Source of the DNA: Triops longicaudatus
Taxonomy: Eukaryota > Arthropoda > Branchiopoda > Notostraca > Triopsidae
Reading direction: 5' to 3'
DNA length: 64,000 nt
Assembly: GCA_022885665.1 (NCBI GenBank)
Contig: JAGQDJ010000165.1
Coordinates: forward strand, 54,586 to 118,585
Both the position numbers and the translations under genes were made by a program. Within the stretch, counting starts at the first letter, position 1; each line of letters starts with the position of its first letter. The notes below the pieces were generated by a model. The model was not told where the DNA came from. It saw only the letters and a program-made list of their open reading frames with translations, and did no database searches. Below, one piece after another: positions 1-13,100 of the stretch.

Positions 1-3000
1 TGATGAAAACGTAATACGTGCTTAGCATTTTGGGCTTAGCTGGTAAGGGACGATGCTCCTGCTGCTGCAATAGCAACAGCCACGTCTTCCTCCTAGCAAA
101 AGTGACAACAAAAAGAAGAAAAACACCCAAGGAGCTTTACATAGTGGAAAAAGAGGAGGAACTCGACAGATGAAGATGAGGATGCTGAAGAGTAGCAAGT
201 TTTTCTATCCGACCCAGCGAGTGAAGGCGTGTCAGTATTGCAAGCTTTTATACCTTGGTTACGCTCCTCCAGGGAAAATTTAAATGGCTTCATTTCTTGA
301 CGTCAAATCGGCATTAACGTTGCACTTGCAGTTTTGGCAGGTGATACTAAAGTTGGATCTGTTTTTAGCAACTTTTTGACGATTTTTGACCAATTAAGGA
401 ACTTTCGTGTCAGCTTTATTGTCTTGCTCCCAGCTCCGCCGTACGTGTTTCATCCATAGTGTCCTCTTCGGCAACTTTTATACTTTGCTGTGCAACAGTA
501 GTTAAACTATACTACACACAGTTTTCCGAATTGCTAATGTCCATTTGACTTTTGCGTTCAAGGAACGTCTGTGTTCGGAGTCATTTAACCGATTTATTTT
601 CACACGTCAAACAGCGTTAATCTTTACTTTCTGTCGAAGCGTAGGTCATTATATTCTTTGAGTGATCCTTATAATATTAAACAATCATTTCGCCGACTAA
701 GACAGAGATTTGAGTAATTTTTCGTTCAGCCACGGAGGAATGGTGATTTTCGATCGTGAGTATGTATTTTCACTTGAACGCCAATCTTGGGGGAAAATTC
801 GAGCAAGCTTACAGATTCCTAGAGAGAAATTAAAACTTGTTGGTTGAGATAGGTTTCGGTTCTGACTCGTTCTTCATGAAAGTGTATGTGTAGGTGGGTG
901 GAGTTTCTCGTTGGAGTCTCTCACTAATGACTTTTGGCCTCGTTGAAAAGTGTAAATGGGAATGGATGCCTGCTGTTAATGACCTGTACAGTACTGGTAG
1001 TGCTGTATAAGTCACTTGCAAGTTGGTTCGTAAAATTGTACGAGTTCTTTTTCATACGATATTGCCTTAATGACACTTACCTCCCTTTTTTTACGTACCA
1101 AGAGATGTGTCAATGATTCGGGCACCGTGCTTCACTTTTTCCAGAAGAAATGGTGAAAGGTTGAACCCAAGTTTTCTTTCAAGAAAATACCGACTGACAC
1201 TTAAGTGATGGATCGTGTCCCGGGGAGCTAGCAATGCTAGTACTTCTTTTTTGACTCTTCCATCTTTCGATATTGTTGTTACCTAGGAAAGTTAGAAATA
1301 AAAAATCCGGGGCATAATTCGTTTCAGATGGAGTTGCTGGAGTGATCGTAATGGGTAACTTTCTTGGGGTCAGCCAAGGGATCTCGTGTAGTCATTTTAT
1401 GAAACTTCCCTCTGACTCCCTTACTTTTTCTTTTTGGAATGGGTCATGCGAGGCGTTACTTTTTGCCTCATGTCAGAAACGAAATAAAAAATCAGGATTT
1501 ATGATATGTCTAGCATAGAAGAGACAAATTTCGAAAGACAACATGTGGCGATAATGACTGCTTTAGACCTGATAATTTTTTGGCTATCATCCCCCCAGCT
1601 CGTTCCACGTACTTCGTACAGTACGTACCACGTAATGGGAGTGTCTGTGCGTTTTTTTCCTTATGAAGAAGAAATTTCTTCTTAGATTCCTTGCAGCATA
1701 AAAAGTGAAGCGATAAAAAGTGAAAGAGAAAAAATGCAATTATATTGGATTGGGCACTGCAATTCCTAGAAAATAGGAGGAGTCGAGGTTACGTTTTTAT
1801 TTCCTGGTTTTAGCGCGATCTGTATCGTATTTCACTCGCACAGCAGGAATAAAAACGAAAAGTTAACTTTGCTTTGCGGTTTTTGCTATGTGGCTAAATT
1901 CAAGTCTACGATATTTCTCTTCTCGGACTTCAGTGTTTAGTGTATTAACTGTTAATTAATTTTCATGTAAATTTTTATTGTTAGTTTAATTATTAATGTA
2001 TCATTATTTGAGTTATTTCTTGCGATTTTCATTTTTATTAGCGTTTTAATCTCTAGCCGTATGTTAATTTTATATTATTTAAAAATATATTTGTTTACTG
2101 TACTTGGAATATGTCTTTTTTCTAGAGAAATAATTTAGTTTGTGATGCAGTTCGCATAGAGGCTGAGCTAGTTTTCAAACGTCGGTAGAATTTTTTATGT
2201 TGAAGCCAGAACTGTCAAAGGTATAGTTAAAAGGTCGTGAGAAGAGGAAGAAAGGCGAGGAAGAAATATTGTTTATACATGGGAAACTCGTATGGCCTAG
2301 TTTGTGTGTGGCGCTTTGGGAAAGCATCAAGGGCCGCACAGGGAGGTTGGGAATACATTATTGTGTTATAGGTTGAGGAAGTTGGTTAAGAAGAAAGGCT
2401 TTTATAGAGGGGGCTGGCATCATTTCCATCAGCGTTGTAATCTCCGGTTGAACTGCGTTGGGTAATTTAGCTTCAATAAGACGTTTAGCGCTAAGCGGAA
2501 GTTAAGAAAGTTTGATCGATTTCCCCGGAACTTTGTGTCACTTGCCGACCACGTCGCTCTTACGCAGAAGGTTTCTTTCAAAAAAAGATTAGCTAATAGA
2601 AAGTTTAGTCGATCTCGAACTTGTTTCCCCTTCTTACTAGATATCCTAACTTTTCAAAGCAACGACCTGCCTATAGATGTACGCTGCTTGCTGTATTAGT
2701 TTTGCAACACAGTACTTCCCGGACGTAAACGAATGTTTCTTTTTACACGATTTTGGGATCTTGCCCACTCAGTAGTTCACGTAAGGAAGTTGCTCATACA
2801 AGTTGCCGTGTAATTAGAATTGTTCTTTGCGTTTGAGTCGTTTTTCTTATGGTTTGAGTAACGTCGTAGTAAGTACACGTAAATAGCCAGGGGTCTACTG
2901 AGTACAAATGTCTTAAGATAAGTTTGAGTACAATGTGTTAGGCTTGCGCTCAAAAGAATACCGCGTAAAATCAAGTTTTGATCTTGATTAGCTCGTGGAC

Positions 3001-6000
3001 ATGATTTATAGCATGGTGGCTGGCGTTTTCATTGTTGCAGTTATAAAAAGTGATAAGCTAGTCGTCAGCTATGGGTTTTATCAAAATCGGTGAGCAATAG
3101 TAATAAATTTCCGATTTATTTGGGACAGTGAGAATGCATTAAGATTTGTTTGTTGGACGTTTTTTTGGAAACGTCGTTCTCTGTTGGGTTGCTCTAGCGA
3201 GGATTCGTAAGTGGAAAGCTTTTTCCCTGTAGATTTCCAAACATTTAGGAGTTCTGTACTCCAAACCCAATCTTGTGCGCCCAACTTCCGAGCGGTTTCA
3301 CGTGGAGGCAAGCTTCCTTTCCATAAGTTTGCGAACATTTTACAGCCGTCCACTTTACGCCAACTTGCGTACCGTTAAGTTTGGCATGTTATGGCTTGCT
3401 TGTCGTAAGCTTGCGAATGGAGAGCTTCAAGCTACTCACCGTATGTTGGCAACGTTCTCTGACCTTAGAGCTAAGGCGCGCGCTTTCATGTCAGAAGTTC
3501 TCGAATTTTTTTAACAGTGGATTTGCGATAATGAACTCATTATCCTTTTGGAATGCAATCTAGGCAAACCTTTACCTTCTGACCTTTCGAGTCGTGGACC
3601 GAATGGAGCCGGCCGAGCAAGATTTTCGTTTTGTGTTGAGCAATGAGGGCAACAATCAAAAGTGCTCGACCACTTATGTGCTTGAATTTCGTTCAGTCAG
3701 GAGTGGCAAGTGTATTCAAAAGTGTGGAGATAGTAATGTAAAGTTCGGCGTGACGGAACGAAGCAGGTTATTTGCTAATACAGGGGACTCCACTTCTGTC
3801 GAATTCCGAAAAGACGAAATTCCATGTAACTAGAACCAAAGCTTACGGGCGCGCTTAGTAACGTTTAAGCAAATGAAAATTCTGATAAGACGAATTTCCG
3901 CTTAAGAAATAATCTCTAACCTGGTCCCGAGCCCTTCTTAAGCGGAGAGCACTGCATAGCAAAAAGAAGGGAACCTGCGCCATATTGTAGTATCGTAAGA
4001 AGCTTGTTTATCAAATTGAAGAAGTTGTCCGTTATCCTGTAACACCTTACGGTCCCAGCGCGAGGATCCCTGTTCCCTTCTTTTCGGTAATTCAACGGCA
4101 AGGTATTTTCCGTTGGCTCTCGTTACTCTGGATAGGTAAGTTGTGTAGGAATACTGATCAGGTTTTAGCCCATTTCCTAACTTTACTTCGTGGAATTAGG
4201 TTGCATTGGCCGGTAATTCGCCCAGCGAAACTTTACGGTCACTAGAAACTTGAGGTTAGCAACCGTTACGGGCAAAAGTTGTATCACGTTGAGAGGATTT
4301 GAGTGAAATTGGTGAGAACAGCACGTATGTTTATATGCTTTGTGCACTACTGTGGGCGCCGTCTTCGAAGAAGAAGATGTTACTTGACCAAATTTAGAGA
4401 AACTCCATCAAAGTTATTTGCATATGCAGATGGAACTTATAAACCCATGCGGGTTAAAGGAGGAGATGGGGTTAGGGGTAAAGCAGCTTTTGTCTTGGTC
4501 TTTCCTTTTCTAATCCCGGAGTCGCTTCGGAAAGAAGGAGGAAAAAGGAAAAGACGCTCAGATTGTAGGGAAGCTCATTAGCAGGCCTGTCCAGGTATAG
4601 ACACGTGATTAGCATAACATGAACAACAGAAGAACCTGGGTTGTAAAACGCAGCAGAAAAAAATAACTAACGTGCTGACTTCCTCTGCTATTGAAGCATC
4701 TTGGGAGGTCGCTATATCTCTTTTTGTTCTTTTTTCCCCTTACTTGCTAACAACGAAGAAATTGGGCAGCTGTAAATAGGTTTAGCGCCCCCAAGTTTTG
4801 TCGTTGCCAAGAAACATGGAGGCAAGCCCTTCCCTTGTTTTCACATATGAACACATGACTCGCCTGTTGCTTCACAAAAACGCACACTTTTCTCCGGCAG
4901 GGCCTTTTCATGTGCGATAACCAGCCAACAACGACCTTTAATTTCGTCAAATTACTCTGGATGAGAGACATCTAGCCAGAAAATTGCGTCGTATTACTGT
5001 CAGACAACATTCACGCGTAGAGCGCACCATTAGGTTGCTATTCGGGATTTTCCTAGACAATGTTTTGTTGGTTCACTTCAGTCTTATGCAAAGCTGGTCT
5101 CATCGTCCCAGACTTTGAACCGTGCAATTTTGTATGACGCTTGTCAAATTTCTTCACAGAGCGTACTTGCTGTGTAAATACTAGGGAATGATACTTCTAC
5201 ATGTGTGTCGAAACAGCTTTGGTACTCTACATAGCCAAGTTAGAACGACGGAATTCAAAATTGGTGATTGGGAAACGAAGGAAAGTTTTCTAAGAAAAGC
5301 TTTTTTATGTAAAAACTCTGTTTTTCTCCTTTGATGAGATGCCGGCACATTTTTTAGCATACGAAAGGATTTTTTCCCCTCCTTCGCCCAAATTCGAATT
5401 TATTCATGGGATTGGAACCGTCTTCTTTTACATATGTGGTCTTGTATTTATTGACAGACGGCAGGAGAGAAAAAGAGAATGAAATGAGTTTGCGTGTTAT
5501 TGTTGCGTAGAGTACGAATTGTCTGATGCTTTGCGCGTCGTTGTTGTGTCACGTGAGTCTAGTAACAATGGTGGTCGTGCATGTCAATTCCTTATTAACG
5601 TTTACGTTTTTCCTTTTCTTTGGGGGATTACCTTCATCTTCCTCTGGCTAAAAACAAAGGCTTCCGTTCGCTACAATGGGCGTGGTTGTTACGTCTGAAT
5701 AAGTAGAAATAAGCAGTTACACTTTGGAATGGAACTTTACTTGGAGATTTTTCTCTGGAGGGGGGGGGGAATATTTTAAACCCTTTGTGTATTCATAGTG
5801 CAGCGGGGGAACGAAATGATCAATGATTGGGGATTTTTGCAAAGTAAACAGTATGTTAAAAACTGACGGAGAGGGTATGCGAGGAAGGAAGATATAAAAA
5901 AAGGAGAAAATAGCTCCTTGAGCTATTGCCACCAGCCAGAAAGCAGATGATGCATGGTCGTAACAAGCGTCAGCAAAGCAATAAGCGCAAAGTTATATAG

Positions 6001-7053
6001 ACATGAAGAAACGAAAAATAAGGCAGCGACGGATTTGGAAGTCGTGTTGAGGGTGAGAAACGTCACTGACAGTGGAAGGGGGAGGGAAAGGAGACTTAGG
6101 GCAAAAATATTATGAGAGAAAACGCGGTGGTTCTTAGCCGAAAAAGAAGCCGGTGACACAAGTAATGAGAAAGTCACCCCTTCGGCAGATGAGCTATTTC
6201 CGGTGGCAGTTTCGGCGGTCCATGAGTGGTACTTAGAACCCTTCTTTGTAGTTAAACTGCGTTCGGGTGTAGTACAAACAGGGATTTTTGTGAAAAGAGT
6301 AGGAGAACGAACCTCACTTAATGTTGGGATAGGAAAAGAAGTTTCAAGAGTCATTAAAAAAGACAAAGCTTTGTTTCACAAATATTCTCCTTCAGGATGA
6401 TTTACAGTTGCCTACGCCGAAACCCATATTGTGTCCACGAAAGTGAAACACAAAGTACGTCTAATGTAACAACAAAGAAAACTTTGGTAAAAAGGATCTC
6501 TTTTAGATAACAATTAAAACTAATGCATTTCTGTGGTGAAACGAAAAATAAGCTTTCAGTTAAACGCGTTTTTTTTTTTGCACTAGGGAGTTTTGTTTTA
6601 ATAACTGACTCGTTGAAGAGTCATTGACAGCCAACATTGAACGAATCAAAGAAGGAGAAAAGAATATGCTGTGTGTTTTCTTTGGCATGTTTGATATAAT
6701 CAAACAAACATTAAATAAACGTAACACTTTTTGCGCAATACCGAAAAATGGTGGTAAAATCTTCGATTCTGGCAACATCGAAAATTGCCATGCTTAGTTT
6801 GTTCGCAAATAGTATGAAAGCTAATAATAAGGCTGTATTCGTGCAGCTTTGCTGTAGTTGTTTTACCTATTTTATTGGGAATTAAATGGAAATACCTGTA
6901 GAATTTAGCGGTAGAATTTAAGATGGCATTTCCTCTCAACCAGTGTTTTACTAATAGAACCAGAAGAGGTTGTTGTTTTCTCTTCCTAACAATTTTTATG
7001 TGGCAGAGTATAAGAATTTCATTTTATGTATCCTCCTTTTTCTCTTTTCGTAG
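1..7053. other. Presumed intron of the cadherin gene, no supported exon
   Basis: The first cadherin exon seen begins at 7054 in phase 1, so an upstream exon must end in phase 1 outside or within this stretch. I looked for cadherin hallmarks (DxNDNxP, DREt, TG before a donor) and found none. Open frames here are short and lack homology. The longest, 147 codons on the minus strand at 5923-6366, has no recognisable domain. A short G homopolymer sits near 5760-5769. It could also hold an unrecognised small gene. Confidence 0.5.
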
Positions 7054-7160
7054 GTGTGATACGCACGCGAGTGGTACTTGATCGCGAGAGCCAGTCACAT
7101 TACTGGGTGACAGTCGTTGCCCAAGACCATGGTATCGTTCCGTTGTCGTCTTCTATTGAG
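7054..7160 (+). CDS. kug: kug exon 1 in window: second half of a cadherin repeat
   Basis: After a tcgtag acceptor, phase 1 enters VIRTRVVLDRES and runs to PLSSSIE before gtaaag. This is the typical second half of a cadherin repeat (LDRE, then VVAQDHG). It joins in phase 0 to the exon at 11807. The exon is only 107 bp and its reading frame is not opened by an ATG. Confidence 0.88.
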
Positions 7161-10100
7161 GTAAAGTATGCGGCGTCCTAGTAAAACTCGTCCCCCTAAA
7201 AGCTCGTCCATCCCGGACAATGCAATGTCCATGTCAATTTGCATAGCTCTGGATTATTCCTATCCTTCCTTCTTGGTTTTTCAGCTACCGTTCTCCCGAA
7301 GTCTCCAGGGACGAACGAAATTGGAAAGTTTTGGTGTTTTCCAAGCTTTTTTCCTTTCCTAATATTATCCCTTAAATCCTCAAGATGTGCCTTGCCCTGG
7401 ATACCCCCAAGGAGTCTGTGACGATCTTGCGATACGGAAGCAAGCAATAATGTGTATTGCCGTCCTCTAGCTGTGTAAAAGCATTAGTTTGCCGGGGAAT
7501 TGAAAATCGGTGTCCACTGCGCAGCCAGTGAAAAGGCACCTTGTTTTTTACTTGCCTCTTAAAGTGTATCCTTATATTTAAAAAAAAAAGAAAAAAAAAT
7601 GTCCAAGGCGCGGGAGTCGAATTGGAGTCGGTCAGGCATTCATGCACACACGAGTGGTACGAGACAAGGCGGGAAAACGCGTTTACTGATAACCTTTGCC
7701 ACTCGTCTTCCATGGCTTTTCCTTAGGGCGAGAATTTCAAAATTTATAAGGGCATTTTTTGCCATCATCCTCAGTCCCAGCGTGCAGTTGCAGGTCAAAG
7801 GGTATTATTTGAGCTGAGTGCTTCATTTCTCCGTATGCATATTCGTTTCTTTTCTCGACCAGGCCGCTTTTTCCACCGCCAGGGCGCGTTTCTTGAGTGC
7901 AACGTGTCACAAATATCATTTAGACATCTTGATAAAGGTTAATGAGAGCTTTATGTATCAATTGCCTCCTTCTTCGGACAAAGTTCACTTAAGGAAACAT
8001 TCGCAGTCGAAGTTAACGCTGATCTTCATTGCTCGAGGGCGTAACTGGCGCGTGTTCTGTATTTGCTCATTTTAGATATCATGCGTAGGGATAGTAACGG
8101 TTCAACTCCACTTGTTAACCTTCCAAACCGAGTCGAAGTCGGTCGATAGCAAACCGAGCCGAGTTCAAATTGTCATTGTCGAACCGAATCTAGTCGAAGT
8201 CGACCTTTCGAAAACCGATCAAAATCCTTAAAAAAAGTAAAGTAAAGAAATGTACAGCCAGATTTAAGGGTAATTAATTTTTGCAACAATGCAACGTCAG
8301 TTGGATAAGTCGTGAGCATAGCCAAAATTGAAAACTTGATTCTGGAGCAGTTAAGAAAGGACACTTCTACATATAAATATTCGATAGGTCAAAATTACAT
8401 AGGTCATAGTTTTACAGTGATTTAGAATGATTTAGGTGATTTATAAACTGTAAAAATCGTTTAGTAATGCTTCTATAATTTGGAATGAAACTGATGGGTG
8501 CAATGCATCATCGTTTTAATAGGGTAGAGGAGAAAGCACAAAAGGTTTTAATGGTGGAGAAAATAGTTCACACCATTTCACCTTTTCGTTCACTTACCTG
8601 CTTTCACCTTACATTCTTGAACTTTCTCATAAACTTGCAACGAAACAGGTAAAAGTTGACTTTGAAGTCGACCGATTTATTTAAACCAATTTACTTAGAA
8701 CCGAGCCGAGCCGAAGCTGGTCATCGACGTAGTCGAACTGACTTGAAGTCGGTCGTCTCAAACCGAGTCGAGTCGAAGTCGGTCATTGTTGAGTTGAGTC
8801 GACGCCTACTCGACTCGGTTCGACTCAAGCCGAACCGATTTCCAACCCTAATCGTGCTGCATATTTTGCATTGGCACACACACACAAAAGAAAATAGTAA
8901 ACTAATTAATTGAATGATTAAGTAAATTGTTAAGGCCTTTTTTTCCATAAATGAACCAATAAATTAGGAAAACATGGTGGTCTTGGATTACAAGAGATTT
9001 CTTTGAGCAGCGTTGTTTCATGTCCTTGATGTTCTATCTGGTTAGGGTATGTTACAAATGCGGAGCATGGCTTAGTTTGAACACCTACTTCATTGATACG
9101 AAATCTTCGTAGGAAGAAGCTGTAGGGTGACGTTAATTTTGTCACAGATTCATTGAAACAGCTGGTTAAATGGGTACAAAAGGGTTTCGTTTTCTTCTGA
9201 GATTGCCTGTATTTTGTAGGCTGAGTTTTTCTGACTGTAGTTTCGATTTTAGGTATTTTTTGTCTTCATCGTCTGATTTTTGTTATAGTTTCAGCTGCTT
9301 TTTTTCGTAGAATTATTACATCTTGTTTGTATCCAAGGAATGATATTTGTGGAAAGAGCTGTCTTTATTCTCTTATCTCTTGGCGAGTGGCTGTGCCGAA
9401 CATCTAACAGCATTGTTGTATCCGGAGTATCCAGTCTTGCAATTTCTTTCTTTTTATTTCGTTTTATTGTGAGTTTTGGGGTTATCGTAAGCACAGATGG
9501 CTTCCCGTTGGGTGAAATTTCGTCAGTCAATAACGACTCGAAGAATCGCGAGCTCACCAGACCAGGTTTTATGGGTTCCGAAAATAAAATTTCTCCTCTC
9601 TGTGTTGTGTGTGTCATGGTGGAAGGTTGTACGTATTTGCAGAGTAATCAATATTTAGACCCTCAGAAGAATGGTAACAACAACACTAAGATGAAGACGA
9701 CGTGAAAGATTTTGCGGACGCAAAACCGGGTCGTCATTTTTCAAACTGACTCGAGAACTGCTGATAACAGTCAAATGCAAATTGTCCATGGTATTTCTGA
9801 TATGCTTTACTCGACGAAAGTAATTCGAAAGGTGAAACACCCCAACGGTTCATTAAATACCTCTGAGCAACGCGTGATATTAGCTCATTTGCCTTGTTAT
9901 AGTTCGGAAGATCAGCTTGCAACAGCTCAGATCGATTACCTTTTGTAGAACAAGAAGGCGGAATAAACAAACCTTAATTGCTAAGTGTTTATGTCTAATT
10001 GTTCCAGGGAAAATTGATTCTCGTCAGCGCTGTCATCTGAATATGAAGGACGCGAAAAGCGTCATGGAAAATGTCGCTCACATGCAGTACTCATATCGTA

Positions 10101-13100
10101 GAACTTGTCAGTCACAATGCGTGAGGGCACTTCTCTTACAAGTAGACCTTCTTTTATGCCCGGGTCAAACAAACCCGAGCTCTGCCATACAGCGAGTATT
10201 CAACTTAATTATTTTTAAACGCAATTCACGTAATTTGCATATTTTTTTCTTAAATAATAAAATTTAAAGATAAGTAATAACATTTTGAAATACAAAATTT
10301 AAGTAGGAATTCGCCGTTACGCTCGTTTTGTTAGTGGAGACAAGTTCTTGGTTATAACTCCATTCCAGAATCAATTCTGAGTCGAGCGAATTTTGGTCCA
10401 AAGAGCTTGATTTTTTACCCGTGTGCGTCTAGTTTCCTAAGTGAGTGGTTCCAGAAACTGGTTGACGTTTGGCGATGCCGTCTTTGTGAGTGGCTGAAAA
10501 CTTTACAGTAATTATCAAAAAGTAATCAGACCCTACCATAGTCTGATTCCACGGAATCTGATGAATGTGAAATAGTGTATCTCGCTCAACCATTGACGCT
10601 GAGAAATAATACCAAGCAAAGAAAACGTGATAGAGATTGACACGGCTTTGAAGTGAACTCGTGTCCTCCGAGTTGCCAAAATGACGTATACGTAACTGTT
10701 TTAAACCTTCCAACCCTAACCCTGAAAATCGTTCAAGTAATTCAGGACCAGTTTCAACGAGACGGTAAAGGAGGGTTATTTTTTTCTAGGAAGAGAAGAA
10801 GAAATTGCCTGTGTTTGAAGACAGGCGCTAAGAATTTGCAACACGGAAAGTGTTGGTTACCTTTTTTCTTAACCAGCTGTATAATCTCGCCATCAATTGT
10901 TACCCTTGGGTTTTTCGCTTATTGCCTTGCATTGCACATCCAAAAGTAAACCTCCTTTTTTTCTGTTTTCCCTTCCTCCTTCATGCTGTCTCTTTTCATT
11001 CCCAAAACGCTGCAATTTGAACCCTAAGAAAGTTCGACAGAATATAATTTTTTCGATTTATAACTCCCTTTCAGGATGGGAAAGAAGGTTAAGGCGATTG
11101 AAGTGTAGCGTTCCGTATTTGCCTTTTGAAATTGAACAGAATTTTGATTTCTTTTTTAAAAAAAAAAAAAGCTATGAACACAAGGGAGGCTTAAGTATTG
11201 TATGAGCACATGCTTCCTTTTGGCACTTATTTTTACAACTCGGACCCAACCATACCGTACCTTTCGAGAAGTGGCCGAAGGAATTTTCCACAAGGCTGCT
11301 ATGTGGAGGCGGAGCTTGTTGGACCATTAGTTAGTTCGTGGGGATGCCAGTGTACCCGAATAGCTATGCAAAATGGAGTACGCTGGGAACCATAAACTTT
11401 GGTCCCTACTCGATAGAAACTTTTGGATCGCTTTTGCCCCCACTATGCTAACCACTCGAAGGGGTTAGTTGTCCAGGAAAAACTGCGGAACCCAAAGCCC
11501 GTTCGTTGCCCGCTTTTTGCTCCCATCTTCTCCGGCTTGTAAAGCTTGAGGAATTATGTATTAGCTGCAGCATTTTACTCCTTGGCTGCTAAGCTGTGGA
11601 GCACATGCGAGTCTTTTTGCTCTGACGTAAATGGAACCGAACTGAATAATATACCTAACTTTCCTCATCCTCCACATACTCCTAATTTTTTAATGGGCCT
11701 TCAGTATGCAAGGAGAAGGGATTGAGCGTGGGGGGAAAGATGTTGGTGGAAGAGAGAATTATATGTTAAAGAAGCAATCGTTTATTTTTGGTTTGGAAAA
11801 TTGCAGGTGTTCATTGCCGTCGAAGATGAGAATGATAACGTGCCCCAGACAGAGAAACCCGTTTATTGGGCGACGGTGCCCGAGAATTCGCCGCCCAAAA
11901 CGCCTGTACTTCAGATCCATGCTTATGATGCTGATACCAATCCATCTCAACGCTTGACGTTCCATCTCAAAGCGGGGAATCCACAATCGCTCTTTGATAT
12001 TGATGCCCAAACAGGTAAACATCCTCTTTCTCGTACTTGGATGCCAATTTTCATTTTTGGGAAGAATAAGTGAAGGTGCGATTGGAACTGATGGATGAAC
12101 CGTGGTTTTATGTCGGGGAAAATATACTTGATTAGCTTTGAGGTTAATTATAGAACTATTGAGGAAGCCAAAAACGGAAAGTTTTTGCAACGAACGCGAT
12201 TCAATATTTATTCCCTGTGGCCCACAATGACCGTAACCTTTCACGCCAACATCCGAGAACTTGCGATACAAGAGTGAAAGCGAAAACTTCAGAGTCTCTC
12301 GGTATAGGTGTCATTTTTCAGGAGAGCTTAAGAAGTCCAACACGGAAGATCATATATCTTCTTGTGCTCTCACACGGAAAGTTTTGTTTCAATCAGTATT
12401 TTGAATTTTGCTAAATTTCGTTACTTTTCGAGATTCAACGACCTGGTAAAAGTTTGCAAAATATAAAATTTATGATATTTTCATAAATCGAGAATGCTTT
12501 ACTCCGTGCATATTACCAGGCTGCAAAGCGTAAACTGTGTCGTTTTCCACCAGCAACAATAAAACTTCAATTTGGGTAAAAAAAAATTCGAAGTATTCTA
12601 CGAAACATAAACTGAGAAATAATATCCAAGTGAGATATAATATCAGATATTGAAAATCTAATCGCTTTGCTTAAAGGCCTTACGAGACCGAAAATAAATA
12701 TAACTACATAACAGTGAATGTCACAGAAGGTCTGAGGTGTTTATACCCTTACATATGTATTGGAAATTTATGTAGAATGTTGTGGCAGTTTTCTAAAAAA
12801 AAAATACCTCTCTCAGTATATAAAATGCATCGTTGTAGGGAAAGGGGATTCGTGTGCAAGATTTTTATCGTTGAATTTATTTCTTCCTCCACTTTCAGTT
12901 TCCCATTTCGGAGCCTAAGAAAAGAGTCTATAATGACAATAGGTTGGGTGTTCCCTTATGTATAGCAAGCCGGATTGATTTAATGTTGTATAGAACTATA
13001 GGGTAGCTGACTTTGATGGTGGGAAATGTTTCGATTCCTGCGCTCTTGGGTAGTTACTGTTACCCCAAGATTTGAGGTTACCCCATTTTCTTTGTCCGCA

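Noticed and set aside
5923..6366. 147-codon minus-strand open frame in presumed intron
   Set aside because: No domain, no signal peptide, Ser/Thr/Leu-rich composition typical of reverse-strand AT-rich DNA, and no promoter or splice context.
9291..9705. Opposing 108- and 121-codon frames
   Set aside because: They overlap on opposite strands inside a cadherin intron, and neither has a recognisable domain or splice partner.
11759..12271. 170-codon minus-strand frame over the cadherin exon
   Set aside because: It is the antisense shadow of the exon at 11807-12014, whose plus-strand product is a clear cadherin segment.
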